From: Neoechinorhynchus agilis | Lineage: Eukaryota; Acanthocephala | Length of the DNA stretch: 64,000 bases | Assembly (NCBI GenBank): GCA_051530055.1 | Contig: CM121341.1 | Location: 13,826,001-13,890,000 of the forward strand | Direction: 5' to 3' | Part shown: piece by piece, positions 44,781 to 55,084 of the stretch | How positions within the stretch are numbered: position 1 is the first letter of the stretch | Layout: each line of letters opens with the position of its first letter | Translations under genes and position numbers: made by a program | Notes under the pieces: generated by a model | Seen by the model: the letters and a program-made list of their open reading frames with translations, nothing else | Databases searched by the model: none | Told to the model about the DNA's origin: nothing

Positions 44781-47700
44781 TTATTTAATTGAATCTGTTG
44801 ACACAAACCATTCTACTTCCGGTTTGATCATAACAATCTTATATCCCACAAGGACATCTCCCTTTTGAAACTGAAACCTATCCTCACTCCCAAAAGCCAA
44901 ACCACAATCCTGCCCTTTCTGAACACTCGAGACATCATCCTTGAAATGTTTCATACTAGACAACTGTCCCCTATGAACGACTTCGTTGTCGTTGCGAATA
45001 ACTTTGTACAAAGCATGTCTTCGTAGTGTTCCATTAAGACAACGGCATCCTGCAACAGACACAGCCCGAGATTTTCCTATATCCACCTGGTACACTTGCT
45101 GAACAACCGCTTCGCCCAATGCTTCTTCGGTTTCAACCGGAGTTACTCGTTCGTTCAACTGGTTTCTTATATCGTTAAAGAGATGGTAGATGACTTGGTG
45201 AAGACTGACGGGGACGTTCAACGTGGAAGCCAATGCTAGAACATTGGTAGGAGCGCTAACGTTAAATCCATAGATAATCCCTAAAGAAAAACGGCGCTTA
45301 ATATATACGCACCGAAACTTAATACCTTTTGCTGCATGAGCTCGCTCAACATCACCCATTGCTATTTCCCCGATCCCAGAATGAATCACTTCCAAATCAA
45401 CCATTGTGCTCACGTATGTCTTAAATGAGTCCTCGATCGCTTCAAGACTACCCAATACATCAACTTATTGAATGGATTGACGTGAGTAGAGAAATTCAAA
45501 AAGTCAGAATACCTTTCATCACTATGGGAAGATAAGGTTTTTTTCGCTCCTGAACGATATGAGCGCGACCTGTGATCTTTCGAAAGACCGTCCCAGTCTC
45601 TCGTTTAATCTTCAATTCCTCTCTTCGCCTCTACGATCAAACCTTGCTTTTTGGTTAGCACAATACATACCTGTACTTCTTTAGATGTTCTTCTCTAACT
45701 CGATCAGCCGCCAAACCGTCAGAAATCTCTTTTTCCACAATAACTTTAGACGTTCTAAACGCTATAACCAAATCCATCTTTTTCTAAAAGTAGCTCAACC
45801 AATCAGGAAATGAACTTTGAGAATAGAATATTTCGATTCTTGACGATAAATTTACACGATTTGAAATATGGTTCTGTGAAGTTCGTGAGTTTTTACTACT
45901 CTTGTGAAAATTTTGAAAACAATTTCAAGTAAATAAATTCGATTTTTTTCTCACTTTATCTTCCACTTCGATTATGTCGTCTCCACTTTTGGGCGCTTTA
46001 GACCACCCAACGATCTGTACAGGCTCGCAAAGTTCCGTTTTCACCAATGGTTGCCTATCTTCGTTTAAAATCTGCCGCACGCGTCCACTAGTCGCTCCAG
46101 ATACCAAGTAAGCTCCCTTCTTCAAAGTTCCTCGATCAACCAAAGCCGTGCATATCGGACTATTTTGTTGTTTGTAAAAATGTTTTCGAGTCCATCATAC
46201 CCAAGTGTTTTATCGATTTTAGATTCAATTACGGTAGCTTCGACTAGACCAGTAGGGTCACCCTTTAATTCAAGAAGATCGGTCATCGTGAGAATCGCAT
46301 TTAACAATTGATCCAGATTAATCTTCTGTTATAACCAATTTAACTTTTCAATTTCTCGCTCGAGGCAAATTTGATATCAAACCTTCAGTGCGGATATCTG
46401 TACTCCAATTATATCACCCCCTGATTCTTCTAATTGAACCCCGAATTGAAGTAGCGATTCTATCGTCATTTTCTAAAGAAATATTCATACCGATTTCGCT
46501 TTGACAACAAAACCACACGAAATCAAACAATAACAATCTCAAAAAATTGCTGTCACTTTCAACAGTAGATTTTTTTAAATAAAAGAAATCGTTTTTAAAT
46601 GTTACCGGAATTCAGGCCACTTCTAATGAAATCGAATCGTTCAACTCTAAGAATAAGTTTATGGTGTTGTTTTTCCGCGTGAGTTTAAGACTGCAGAAGC
46701 TCTTGGTCAGCAAAAATGATTCCTGTGAAATGTCCTCAAAGCATACTCATAATCAATGCACAAATAATAATTATAGATCTATTAAACCCTTTATATTTTT
46801 ATTCTTCGCAGATATGAGCGATTTCTGCAGTCCCAAAAAACTTTCACAATTAATCAGCATCACAGTGTTTGCGATGGATATATACGATTTGAGGGTATTT
46901 GTACTTACAAGGTTGGCATTATTTTTATCGATTTTATTGATGGCCACGATGAATGGAACTTTTTAGTGAAGAGATGAATTAATATCGATTAAAAACTTAA
47001 CCAAACCATTTGCATTTCTGATGTGCTGAAGTGATTCCACCGTCTGTGGCATAACCCCATCATCCGCAGCTACAACGAGAACAACCAGATCAGTAACTTG
47101 AACACCACGAGCACGCATTGAACAGAACGCTGCATGCCCTGGTGTGTCAATAAAAACGATCTTCCTTTTAAAATGTTCATTAGATTTCAATTCGACTATT
47201 TAAAGGCACGGTTTTACAAAAACGATACGTATTCATCTGAGAAATCTCACCGGTAAATGCTCCAATGTGCTGTGTGATTCCGCCAAACTCTTGATCTACC
47301 ACGCGACTTTTCCTTAGACTATCCAGCAATGTTGTTTTTCCGTGGTCAACGTGGCCCATTATTGTAACTATCGGAGGCCGACTGATCAATTGAATCGATT
47401 CAGCCAAAGGGGGCGGTCTATAAATTAGATATTAAAAGGTTCATACGCTGGTCACTAAATTTACCTTCGATGAACGTCAACCGAAACTTTTGCAGTAGAA
47501 ATGTTTGGTCGCTTAACGAATTGAAATCGGTAACCGCAAAGCGAAGCTATAGAGCCAATCACGGAGGGGTCTTCAATGCCTGATCGTAACGTGATTTGTT
47601 AGGGCAAACATGATATTCAAGATAATGAGAAATAAATTACAATTTCTATGGCTTCCGAATTGAAAAACGACTATAGGTCAATGCTTTATTTGCAGTCAAA

Positions 47701-48375
47701 ATAAACGAAATTTAACGATAACTATTTGAGATTCTAAATGCTCAACGGTACCACAATAGCTCTTAATGGCGGTCGAAACTTAGCGGTTACCGTATACACT
47801 ACGAAAAAAACACTTCAACTCAATCGGTTCTATTTACTTGCACTTGTGTCACTGCAAGGATTTACAGAGTAATCGTAATAATGATTAGGCTAAGCTTTTT
47901 GAAGGAAGAATTGGTTATTGGATCCAGAAAACGATCACCTCGGACTTACAAATTCGAAATATAAATGTCTAAATCAAACTAACTTTTGTCGGGATCTTTC
48001 ATAGTGCGCTCAACATCCAAGTAATCCAAGCACTCATTCAAATGACCTAAACTTTTCTCCGGTTGAAGTAATTCAATCTTTTAAGGACAGCAAAGTGCGT
48101 TACCGATTCCGAATCCGAGCGTTTGGGATAGCTCTTTTAAATTCATATCTCGATACACATTCACGGACGGTTTTTTCTTTTTTGCAGTGTACACAATTGG
48201 GACTACCTGAAAACCTTAGAGGAAATTAAGAAAATTGCAAATAAAAATATAACTTACCTTCCGCTTTTTTAAGCAAATTAAGCTCGTAAAAATTGGCCGC
48301 ACGAATCGACGATAATGCCCGTTGAGTTGTGCGAGCATCTGAATGCTTATAAATAGAAATAGTAGAAAAGGTCAT
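44781..48375 (-). CDS. MTIF2: mitochondrial translation initiation factor IF-2
   Basis: GTPase that delivers initiator fMet-tRNA to the mitochondrial 28S subunit. First exon 48375-48258 ([20 protein letters not shown], presequence-like), second 48214-48104 ([22 protein letters not shown]2_N-like), then [19 protein letters not shown] (about 47590-47470), the G domain [20 protein letters not shown] with [11 protein letters not shown] (47407-47235), [20 protein letters not shown] (47150) and NKID (46890), an EF-Tu-like domain 2 (46140-45930) and the C-terminal initiator-tRNA domain (44781-45455: [41 protein letters not shown]). G1, G3 and G4 motifs are intact. Roughly ten exons with short introns; not all boundaries were settled. 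Confidence 0.93.
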
Positions 48376-49734
48376 TCGGTTTAGTGTGGAGAGCGTTTGT
48401 TCTAAAGTGAGTGCTCGTTTTACGAGTTGAAAATTATTTTAGTACAAATCTAAAGATAGTTATTGTTCCGAATAGGGAAATATGGTTTTATTATCGATTT
48501 TGAATTTACCCTCCATTTACTTGAGCTTCATTAACAGCGGGGGGCATACGCCTCACAGTGTGCCGTGCGTCGGAAAGTGAATTTTAAAACTATGATCGAT
48601 ATTTAAGTGATTTCTAAATTTAAAGAGTTCATTGATAGGACCAAAAGTCAGCCTAATGAAGTATTCTGTTGGGAAATAATTGTCTCTAAACGAGGATACT
48701 TTTATTTCAGTGCAAATATAAAAAAAGGATGTGCCACTTATCGCAGAATACGATCTTTCAACACAATCACTAAGCTATTGATTTTACCTCCATTGATACA
48801 AATCCGTAGGCGAGCCATTAATTTAAAGCATGTAAGGCAATTTAATTTGTTGACTTCATCTAGTAAAATGGATATGACTTCTAACGTCGATAATCGCACT
48901 AATGAATTTTAATAGTCATATCCTACAATACGATTTTGGTCCGATCAAAACTTTCTTCGTGAAGAGTCAGATTTTTAGGAATTGGTTTTAATACTGTGTT
49001 TTCTGATTTGCAATTCTCAAATGAGTCTTCATTCGGCGGCCTTGCGTTCGAATACAAACCTAAAAATCAACAATTTCGTGATTGAACGTCGACATTGTTT
49101 TCTAATTATGTGATTTAGTCGAAAGAAGATTTAATCGTTTCGCATAATTTCCATACTTCTAGAACGTTCAATGAGATCCTTTTAAATAAAAAAATTATAT
49201 TCGGTTTTTATAGGTCGGAATTCGTTTAATATTATTCCCACAAAAGCCGTTAAATACAAGGGAAAGGATTAATGTTTTCCTGGTACTAAATTGCTTTTAG
49301 CCGCAATTTTAAACGTTGTTCGCAAATAAATTTAACGAATAATCTTTTCAATATTTCGTTGTCCAAGAAAACAATACACCGCTTAGTATATAAAAGGTTC
49401 CAGCATATTTATTGTATTCTTGAGCGACCGATTTCCAACCCTACACGTCACCGAAAAGTCAATATCGGCAAATTAATCGTGATTAATACTTGTCAACGAA
49501 ATAATTGAACAAATGAACAAAATGAGAGATGAGATGCGCTGATCATAATTTCCAGCATAAAAAATAATTTCAACCCGGAGGACAACTACCTAACCCGGAG
49601 GATCTTCCCTTGATTAAAATTATAAAGACATTTACAATTATCGTCATCATAACCAACCCTGGAAGAATTCACACACTCGGTATGGGATTTTAGATACTCG
49701 GTATCGAAATTGACAAAATCAAGCGGTAGACTTA
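48376..49734. other. 1.36-kb spacer between MTIF2 and SNRPD2
   Basis: A plus-strand open frame at 48607-48912 has no domain or good context and is not called. Near 49570-49605 AACCCGGAGGA is repeated twice. Otherwise nothing recognised. Confidence 0.45.
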
Positions 49735-50197
49735 ATGGCATCTGAATCGTAAGAAATTTGATTCCAGGCTCTCTTTTTCTAATGTAAATTTTACATTGTT
49801 AAAAAGGCTCATTTCCAAACCGAAATCCGAAATGACAGCCGAGGAATTGGCTAAAAGAGAAGAGGAAGAGTTCAGTACAGGACCTCTTTCCCTCCTCATG
49901 AACGCTGTCCGGACAAACTGTCAAGTATTGATAAACTGTAGAAACAATCGAAAACTGTTGGCTAGAGTTAAAGCATTCGATCGGCATTGTAACATGGTTC
50001 TCGAGAATGTAAGAGAACTTTGGATTGAGCATCCGAAATCAAAGAAAGGAGGGGATAAAGTTAAACCAATAAATCGTGAGAGGCATATTGGAAAGATGTT
50101 CCTAAGAGGAGATTCCGTCATTGTAGTGCTTAAGAACAATCCTGAGCTACATGAAAGCCATGGGCAAGCTCCAGATACTGAGCAAATGGAGATATAA
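49735..50197 (+). CDS. SNRPD2: snRNP core protein Sm D2
   Basis: A 14-nt first exon (49735-49748, MASE) and exon 2 (49807-50197) splice GTAAGA...AAAAAG to give [20 protein letters not shown] and so on, 134 residues, close to the usual 118. Sm1 and Sm2 motifs are plain: [31 protein letters not shown] and [17 protein letters not shown]. SmD2 is part of the heptameric ring on U1, U2, U4 and U5 snRNAs. The tail after VVLKNNPE is longer than in vertebrates. The start in the small first exon is inferred because exon 2 has no ATG before the conserved KPKSEMT. Confidence 0.95.
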
Positions 50198-50699
50198 ACC
50201 ATTTTTCTGGAATGAAATGGAGGACGGGTATTTTATGTCGAGAATTGAAAAGATTAACGGATCCACTACCTGTAAACTATCATTACAGATCCTTAAATAT
50301 TTAGAAGTCGAATATGCTTTTATATGAGGATCATCATTTCAAAGTATCCATTTTTTGCTTAAAGATGTCTTTTTTCGAAGCTAACGAGTTTCATTGTTGT
50401 GCCTTCCCCGCCCATAATCCCTCTCAGCTCTGAATTCGACCCATTGTATCTTTCCCTCCTCTCTCAAGGATATAAATCGTGACATTTTTTTCTGGCATAC
50501 CGGAAGCCCCTGCCATTACAGATCCCGTCGCCGCTGATGCACATAACCGCCACCTTTTCCCCGACATTCACTAAACAACTCCATCCAAAAATTACTTTAA
50601 CCTGTGCCTCTTTCCAAATCAAGTAAATAATAATCGCTGTACCCCTATTGCCAATCACTCATCCCAACTCAAATTTTCGATTCGCTCCCGGACTTCGCT
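50198..50699. other. spacer; shift to pyrimidine-rich plus strand
   Basis: From about 50400 the plus strand becomes C- and T-rich with almost no G runs, unlike its surroundings. This probably marks the start of the LINE remnant described next. No host gene. Confidence 0.4.
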
Positions 50700-51660
50700 C
50701 TTTGGGATAATCAATCGTTCTTTATCGGCATCCCGTAACGATTCCTCCCTTAATCCCGCAACGAGCAACGCAACCCAAATCTCCCTCGTTTCCGCCCCCG
50801 GTTTTCCGAAATCCAAATTCCCTTCTCCACAGTTTTCAACTCCAATACTCGTAACCTCCTTCCTAAACTAGATGAAATTTCATTCATTTCATCTACCTCA
50901 AAAGCCGACGTAGTAATCTTAATAGAAACGTGGCTTGTCCCCTTCAACAATGATTCAGCCATCCTTCTCGGGTACTCTTCCCTCCATACATACCGCGATG
51001 ACCGTCCAAGATGGGTTTCTCAATTTACGTGCTTCAATCGCTACCTTACTCTTTCTCTTTCACAGGCTCTCTTTTCAAACCCCCGATTTATAATTCATCG
51101 CAGTCCATTTCATAGCTCCTCTGAAAAACGGCCTTAGAGAATTCACCTTTGCTGGCGTCTATTGCCCTCCTGCCTCTCGCTCTGAGTTCTATTTGCGCCA
51201 ACTTGATTCTATGATGGAGCTCATAAATCCACAAACTCGCTACATTTCTTAATCGCAGGGGACTTCAATAATCTATTTCCTCTTCTACCCTTCTCCGATT
51301 TCCGTGAACTTATTGACTCCCCAACTCGTCTTGACGCTCAGCTTGACAAAGTGTTCACAAATATCGGCGCCTACTCATCCGCCTATAAACCCCCCCCGCG
51401 AACTCTGGCCATTCCTCTGCCCTTATCACTCCTTCCACCCCACCTCAACATATGAAATCTCCCCGTTTACCCGTCTGGGATAAACGTGATCATCACATCC
51501 ACAATTTTATAAAATTATTCAACTCCAACATCCGCACATCCCACTCTGACAACATAAATGACCCTTCCTTTGCCATGCCCTCCTTAACCTCAATCATAGA
51601 GAAATCCCTAACCCCGACAATTCCCGCGCCAACCTCACAAACTCCTTGCAAACTATAACC
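50700..51660 (+). mobile_element. non-LTR retrotransposon (LINE) remnant, APE endonuclease region
   Basis: In consecutive plus-strand frames: NTRNLLPKLDEIS followed by KADVVILIETWL (about 50850-50935), then a GY...YRDDRPRW block, FTFAGVYCPPASRSEFYLRQ (about 51140), LIAGDFNNLFP...DSPTRLDAQLDKVFTNIG (about 51250-51370) and PLGNSGHSS (about 51400). These match the APE-type endonuclease of jockey/CR1-like LINEs (N...L..K.DE, D.V.L.ETWL, GDFN, LD.VFTN, SDH). The frame changes several times and stops interrupt it, and no reverse transcriptase was seen, so it is a decayed fragment. Confidence 0.75.
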
Positions 51661-52308
51661 ACCAATTCTCACTCGAACGGACATTCTCACGAAAATGGAT
51701 TCTCCCGACCGGATATTCCCACTCGAACGGACGTACCCCGACCGAATCCGTAATATACTCAATAATCAACAATCGCATTCTTTGAGCAATTCTGAACTCC
51801 AGTGTTTATGAGGACCCAAAGGTACATGGGTCCAATTCTCGTTAAGTAACGAAAATAAACGTGTTATAGTAGCAACAGAAAGATTTTATAAACATTCACA
51901 CCACCGCTCTGGATTACTCAATGGTCGAAATGAAGGATGCTGATTTCCCCTTATATTTTGCAGGAGGAATTCTCCTGCCCTCGGATCCTCAGTGATTCAT
52001 TTCAGTCGCTTGGACAATTGATTGATTAGGTCATGTGCCGCGGTATCTTCGACAATTTACCTCCTTTTTCCAACACTGGTTAAACTTTTATTACATTAAC
52101 GGCATCGATTAAAGTAGTCCAAATTGACAGATATCGCAAGATACTTAACCATTTAGAGAAAATCCTTCGATATCATAGAGTTGCAGATGTGATGATTATA
52201 ATCCCACGGATATTCGCGAAGAAACCTCGTCATTAATTGTTTTAAGGTTTTATGTACATGTTTTATTCGGGAATATGATCACCGTTTGTTTGAAGATTGA
52301 ACTGTTCA
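51661..52308. other. repeat-rich flank
   Basis: Contains the second copy of the 27-bp hairpin (51807-51833) and, at about 51970-52020, the relative of the 4350 repeat (GGAGGAATTCTCCTGCCCTC). No gene. Confidence 0.5.
51807..51833. repeat. 27-bp hairpin repeat, second copy
   Basis: Identical over 27 bp to 12330-12356. The flanks differ. Confidence 0.8.
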
Positions 52309-52309
52309 T

Positions 52310-52391
52310 TTTTGTTATGGCGGAAAATTGAATTCGGCACAATATTGGGCCTTTGCGAATAAAATGCATTCAATTTTCCGCCATAACAAAA
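52310..52391. repeat. strong perfect hairpin
   Basis: The 24-nt arm TTTTGTTATGGCGGAAAATTGAAT (ends 52333) is perfectly complementary to ATTCAATTTTCCGCCATAACAAAA (52368-52391) across a 34-nt loop. It lies about 70 bp past the stop of the minus-strand frame at 52461. It may be a tiny foldback element or a 3'-end structure of that gene. Confidence 0.85.
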
Positions 52392-52460
52392 CATCATGAT
52401 CACCACAATTCCAACTCGAAGATTTATTATACACAAACAACATCTTCGTTACACCTACAC

Positions 52461-53170
52461 TCATTCGGTAATATCCATAGCAAATGGAATTCCGCGTCCA
52501 AGGCATTCGATAAGCTCCATAAAAACTATTGGCATATCTTCGCCGAGGCTATCGATCAGCACTTGCGAAAAGGCATCACTGAACTGATCATTATCTTTAT
52601 AGGCCGCAATGACGTCTTTTGCTCGAAACCCACTCACGAATTGGTGCAATGATTTCATTTGCTCAGAACGAGTGCAGCAATCGCAAAGTCCCTTGTTTCT
52701 ACGCTTCTTTGCAGCAATGGTTTCGTTGCTATTGTCCTCTTTTTTTATGAGACTGAAAAGCTTAGAAAACCAAAACAGCAATGGGGATGGGTCAAGTAGT
52801 TGAACGTGACCGTTCTCGATTGCTCGGAGCCTTGATTTTAGTTCTTTCATCAATATCGCCTTGTACATCCGAAAAGCGTTCTTGGTGCAAGAAAAGCTTG
52901 TCTCGATTTGTTCGGCTGAATTGCTAGGCAGAATTGTTTGTGGAAGCCATATACTGTCGCTTAGCACAAAGTAGGATAGATCGCTTAATGTAATCGAAGG
53001 GTTGCCTTCAACGATTTTTAGGTCAATTATCTTGTGTGATTGATTAAAACCAAATTTTCCAATTCCCTGAGCTAAGTACGATTTGACTATACTAAATCGA
53101 TATAAAGAGAAGGTGTCAATCAAGTATAATGTTCTTTTCTTAATAACACAAATACTATCGATAATTGATC
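52461..53170 (-). CDS. C-terminal part of an unidentified protein
   Basis: A long frame with coding-like composition; upstream of the first Met-like codon it stays open through DSICVIKKRTLYLIDTFSLY, so it is an internal or terminal exon beginning near 53170 after CGATAG. The first half looks beta-rich (SICVIKKRTLYLID; SITLSDLSYFVLSDSIW), the second helical, with a CDCC motif and a GEDMPIVFMELIECL ending. It may belong with the frame at 53326-53945, since both have propeller-like strand patterns and the same strand, but the joining splice sites did not match in phase. Family not recognised. Confidence 0.55.
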
Positions 53171-53325
53171 ATAATCGATATTCTATTGCGCTTTCTTGAA
53201 AACTTTATTGGTCTGATAATGACGTTTAGGTCTCATGTTAAGATCGATTCCCGAGCGATTGAATAAAAAGACGATATAACTAATTAGTTAGCTACGAGTT
53301 TTACCTAAAGCAAGCTATAAAGATT

Positions 53326-53945
53326 TTAAGCAGTCAGATTGGGATTCGGAATAGTTGGTATTGGCAAAGACACTCCATGAACTTCATAAACCATGCGCTT
53401 CTTGTCTTCACTTAACTTCAAAATGTTCATCTTCTGACTAGATCCTCGTTCAATAAACATAAGAAAATCCTTGTCGGCCTTTAAATAACTGCAACTCTTA
53501 GGTAAAGCAATGGGTTCTTGTTCAAGGATTACGCCAGATTTCGTGCTGAGACAGATAAGGAATTGTAATTTAGAGTAACCTTTTAGACCCATGGTAACAG
53601 CAGTTATAGCGTTGGATGCCGTAACTCTTTTTGCCCTTCCAGGGAATACTTGCTTCCACAATTCATGGATCATGTTCGTTTTAACATTTATGTGTATACA
53701 GTGAACGGCAGAATAGTGCTGGTCGTCTCGCGAGTGCTCACTTAAACAGATATAGCGAGACTCGTTATCATTGACGATATCGACTAATTGAGCAATATTA
53801 CATCGATGCCGAGTGTACCCGCTGACAAATTCGAGCCAATCATCATAATTACTACATCCTGATATAATCATCAAAGATTTGTCATTGGAAAAAATAGACG
53901 TGTCCATTCGATGGCCGCAGTCAATCAAGAAATCTTCAAAATCGA
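53326..53945 (-). CDS. beta-rich fragment of an unidentified protein
   Basis: The open frame begins at about 53945 with FDFEDFLIDCGHRMDTSIFS. It shows repeated strand-like segments ending in turns (NDKSLMIISG; ESRYICLSEHS; LQFLICLSTKSGVILEQEPI; DKDFLMFIERGS), suggestive of beta-propeller blades. It ends PTIPNPNLTA at a TAA, or an exon ends before that. It is probably the 5' part of the gene whose 3' part is the frame at 52461-53170. No specific family could be named. Confidence 0.5.
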
Positions 53946-54785
53946 AGCGTAATCAGCGAAGCCATGCAAAAGAACAGAAATCTTTTCTTGAGCGTCAAAT
54001 AACACAATACTAAATACTTGCCGAGAAATCACGTAAAACTTTTTAACTAAAAATATTTTCTTTCCTTTCCTTAGTTTTGGCACCCAGGGGGATTTAAATT
54101 CAATAATGACTTATTTCGAGGTATTTCACTTGTCGGATAATTCTGACATTTCCCCCCCCCAAGGTCTGTCATTTTAAATTGTTTGGATATATGAGAGAAG
54201 TTAAGTTTTTTTTCGCAGTGAGAAGACAAACCTCGAGGAAATGTCGGAATTATCCAACGAAATATCGGAAATAAATCAGTGAACTTAATTTTGGGGTGTT
54301 AAAACTACTGAAAGGAAGTATCTTTTTCCTCGAAGATAATAATCCAAGATTTTCGTGCCCGAAAGAGCCGATCTTAAGTAGCGATTACATCAGATTTGCG
54401 AATGAGAGATTCCTTTTTTCCATTTCTTGGTGTTCATTTTTGTAACATCGAAATAATGATATTAAATTGACGTCCACCGATATTCCTGCGAAATATTACT
54501 TGATTTTCCAGCCGCATTATTGAACAAATTTTTGCGAAAATTGACATTTTTGCCTTTGACTGTTGTAATGAGAGAAAGAAAATCTTTATTTTTTAGCTTT
54601 CACGATCTTACACGGCTTAAGCTAAGGAATTTTTGTTCAAGCGCGAATAAAACACTTTAAAGATTTATGAGGAATTAAGACGAGACCAACGAAATATTGG
54701 GAATTAATAAATCAATATCTATTCTTTTTTATCACCAAAGAATACAGAGAAGCAGTTTTATATCTCCAACGAATATTATTTTGAG
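53946..54785. other. spacer with inverted repeats
   Basis: CTTGTCGGATAATTCTGACATTTCC (54129-54153) is answered by GGAAATGTCGGAATTATCCAACG (54238-54260). A C10 homopolymer sits at about 54153. At 54557-54645 lies the 'empty' relative of the 29.6-kb element. No gene. Confidence 0.6.
54557..54645. repeat. relative of the 29.6-kb outer element, lacking the inner MITE
   Basis: TTGACTGTTGTAATGAGAGA(A)AGAAAATC and CACGGCTTAAGCTAAGGAATT are the reverse complements, with few changes, of the right and left arms flanking the nested MITE at 29620-29880. Here they are separated by only about 30 bp. Confidence 0.65.
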
Positions 54786-55067
54786 TTAAACCAAAGCGGA
54801 ATCCATAGTCCAAAACTCCGATTCTGAATGCAAGGGGAACAACGTCATGATCATGTTTTGCAGTTCTTTCGTTCGATGTAAGGACATGTCGCCGAGAGGA
54901 CTGAAGAATTGATTGGCAGTTTTAACAATTCTTGTAGTCGCATTCGTTGTCGTAGTTTGTGATTTAGTTTTTTGATGATCGGTTGGTTCGCCAACGAAAA
55001 GTTTGTGTTTTTTAATGCTACTACTTTATGATTGATTTGATGTTGCTTTTGTACTCTCACCGCCCAT
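54786..55067 (-). CDS. possible small protein divergent from importin-5, in-frame TAA near its start
   Basis: One minus-strand frame from the ATG at 55067 reads MGGESTKATSNQS, then a TAA (55026-55028), and stays open through KHKLFVGEPTDHQKT and FFSPLGDMSLHRTKELQNMI to LHSESEFWTMDSALV at a TAA (54786). The C-terminal part has coding-like composition. Either the coding exon starts after the TAA, joined to an upstream exon, or translation starts at an internal Met, or this is chance. Its ATG is only 17 nt from that of importin-5. Family unknown. Confidence 0.35.
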
Positions 55068-55084
55068 TACGAATTTTTAGATAA

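Noticed and set aside
48607-48912. 101-codon plus-strand frame upstream of SNRPD2
   Set aside because: No ATG context, domain, splice support or coding-like periodicity was seen; it lies in AT-rich spacer.
52461-53945. Joining the two minus-strand frames into one gene model
   Set aside because: Likely biologically, but available donors near 53340-53400 do not match the phase of the acceptor near 53170, so they are reported separately.
17395-55028. Reassignment of TAA to a sense codon
   Set aside because: Two in-frame TAAs in coding-like frames raised the idea, but PPIH, both phosphorylases and other intact genes end normally in TAA, so the standard code holds.
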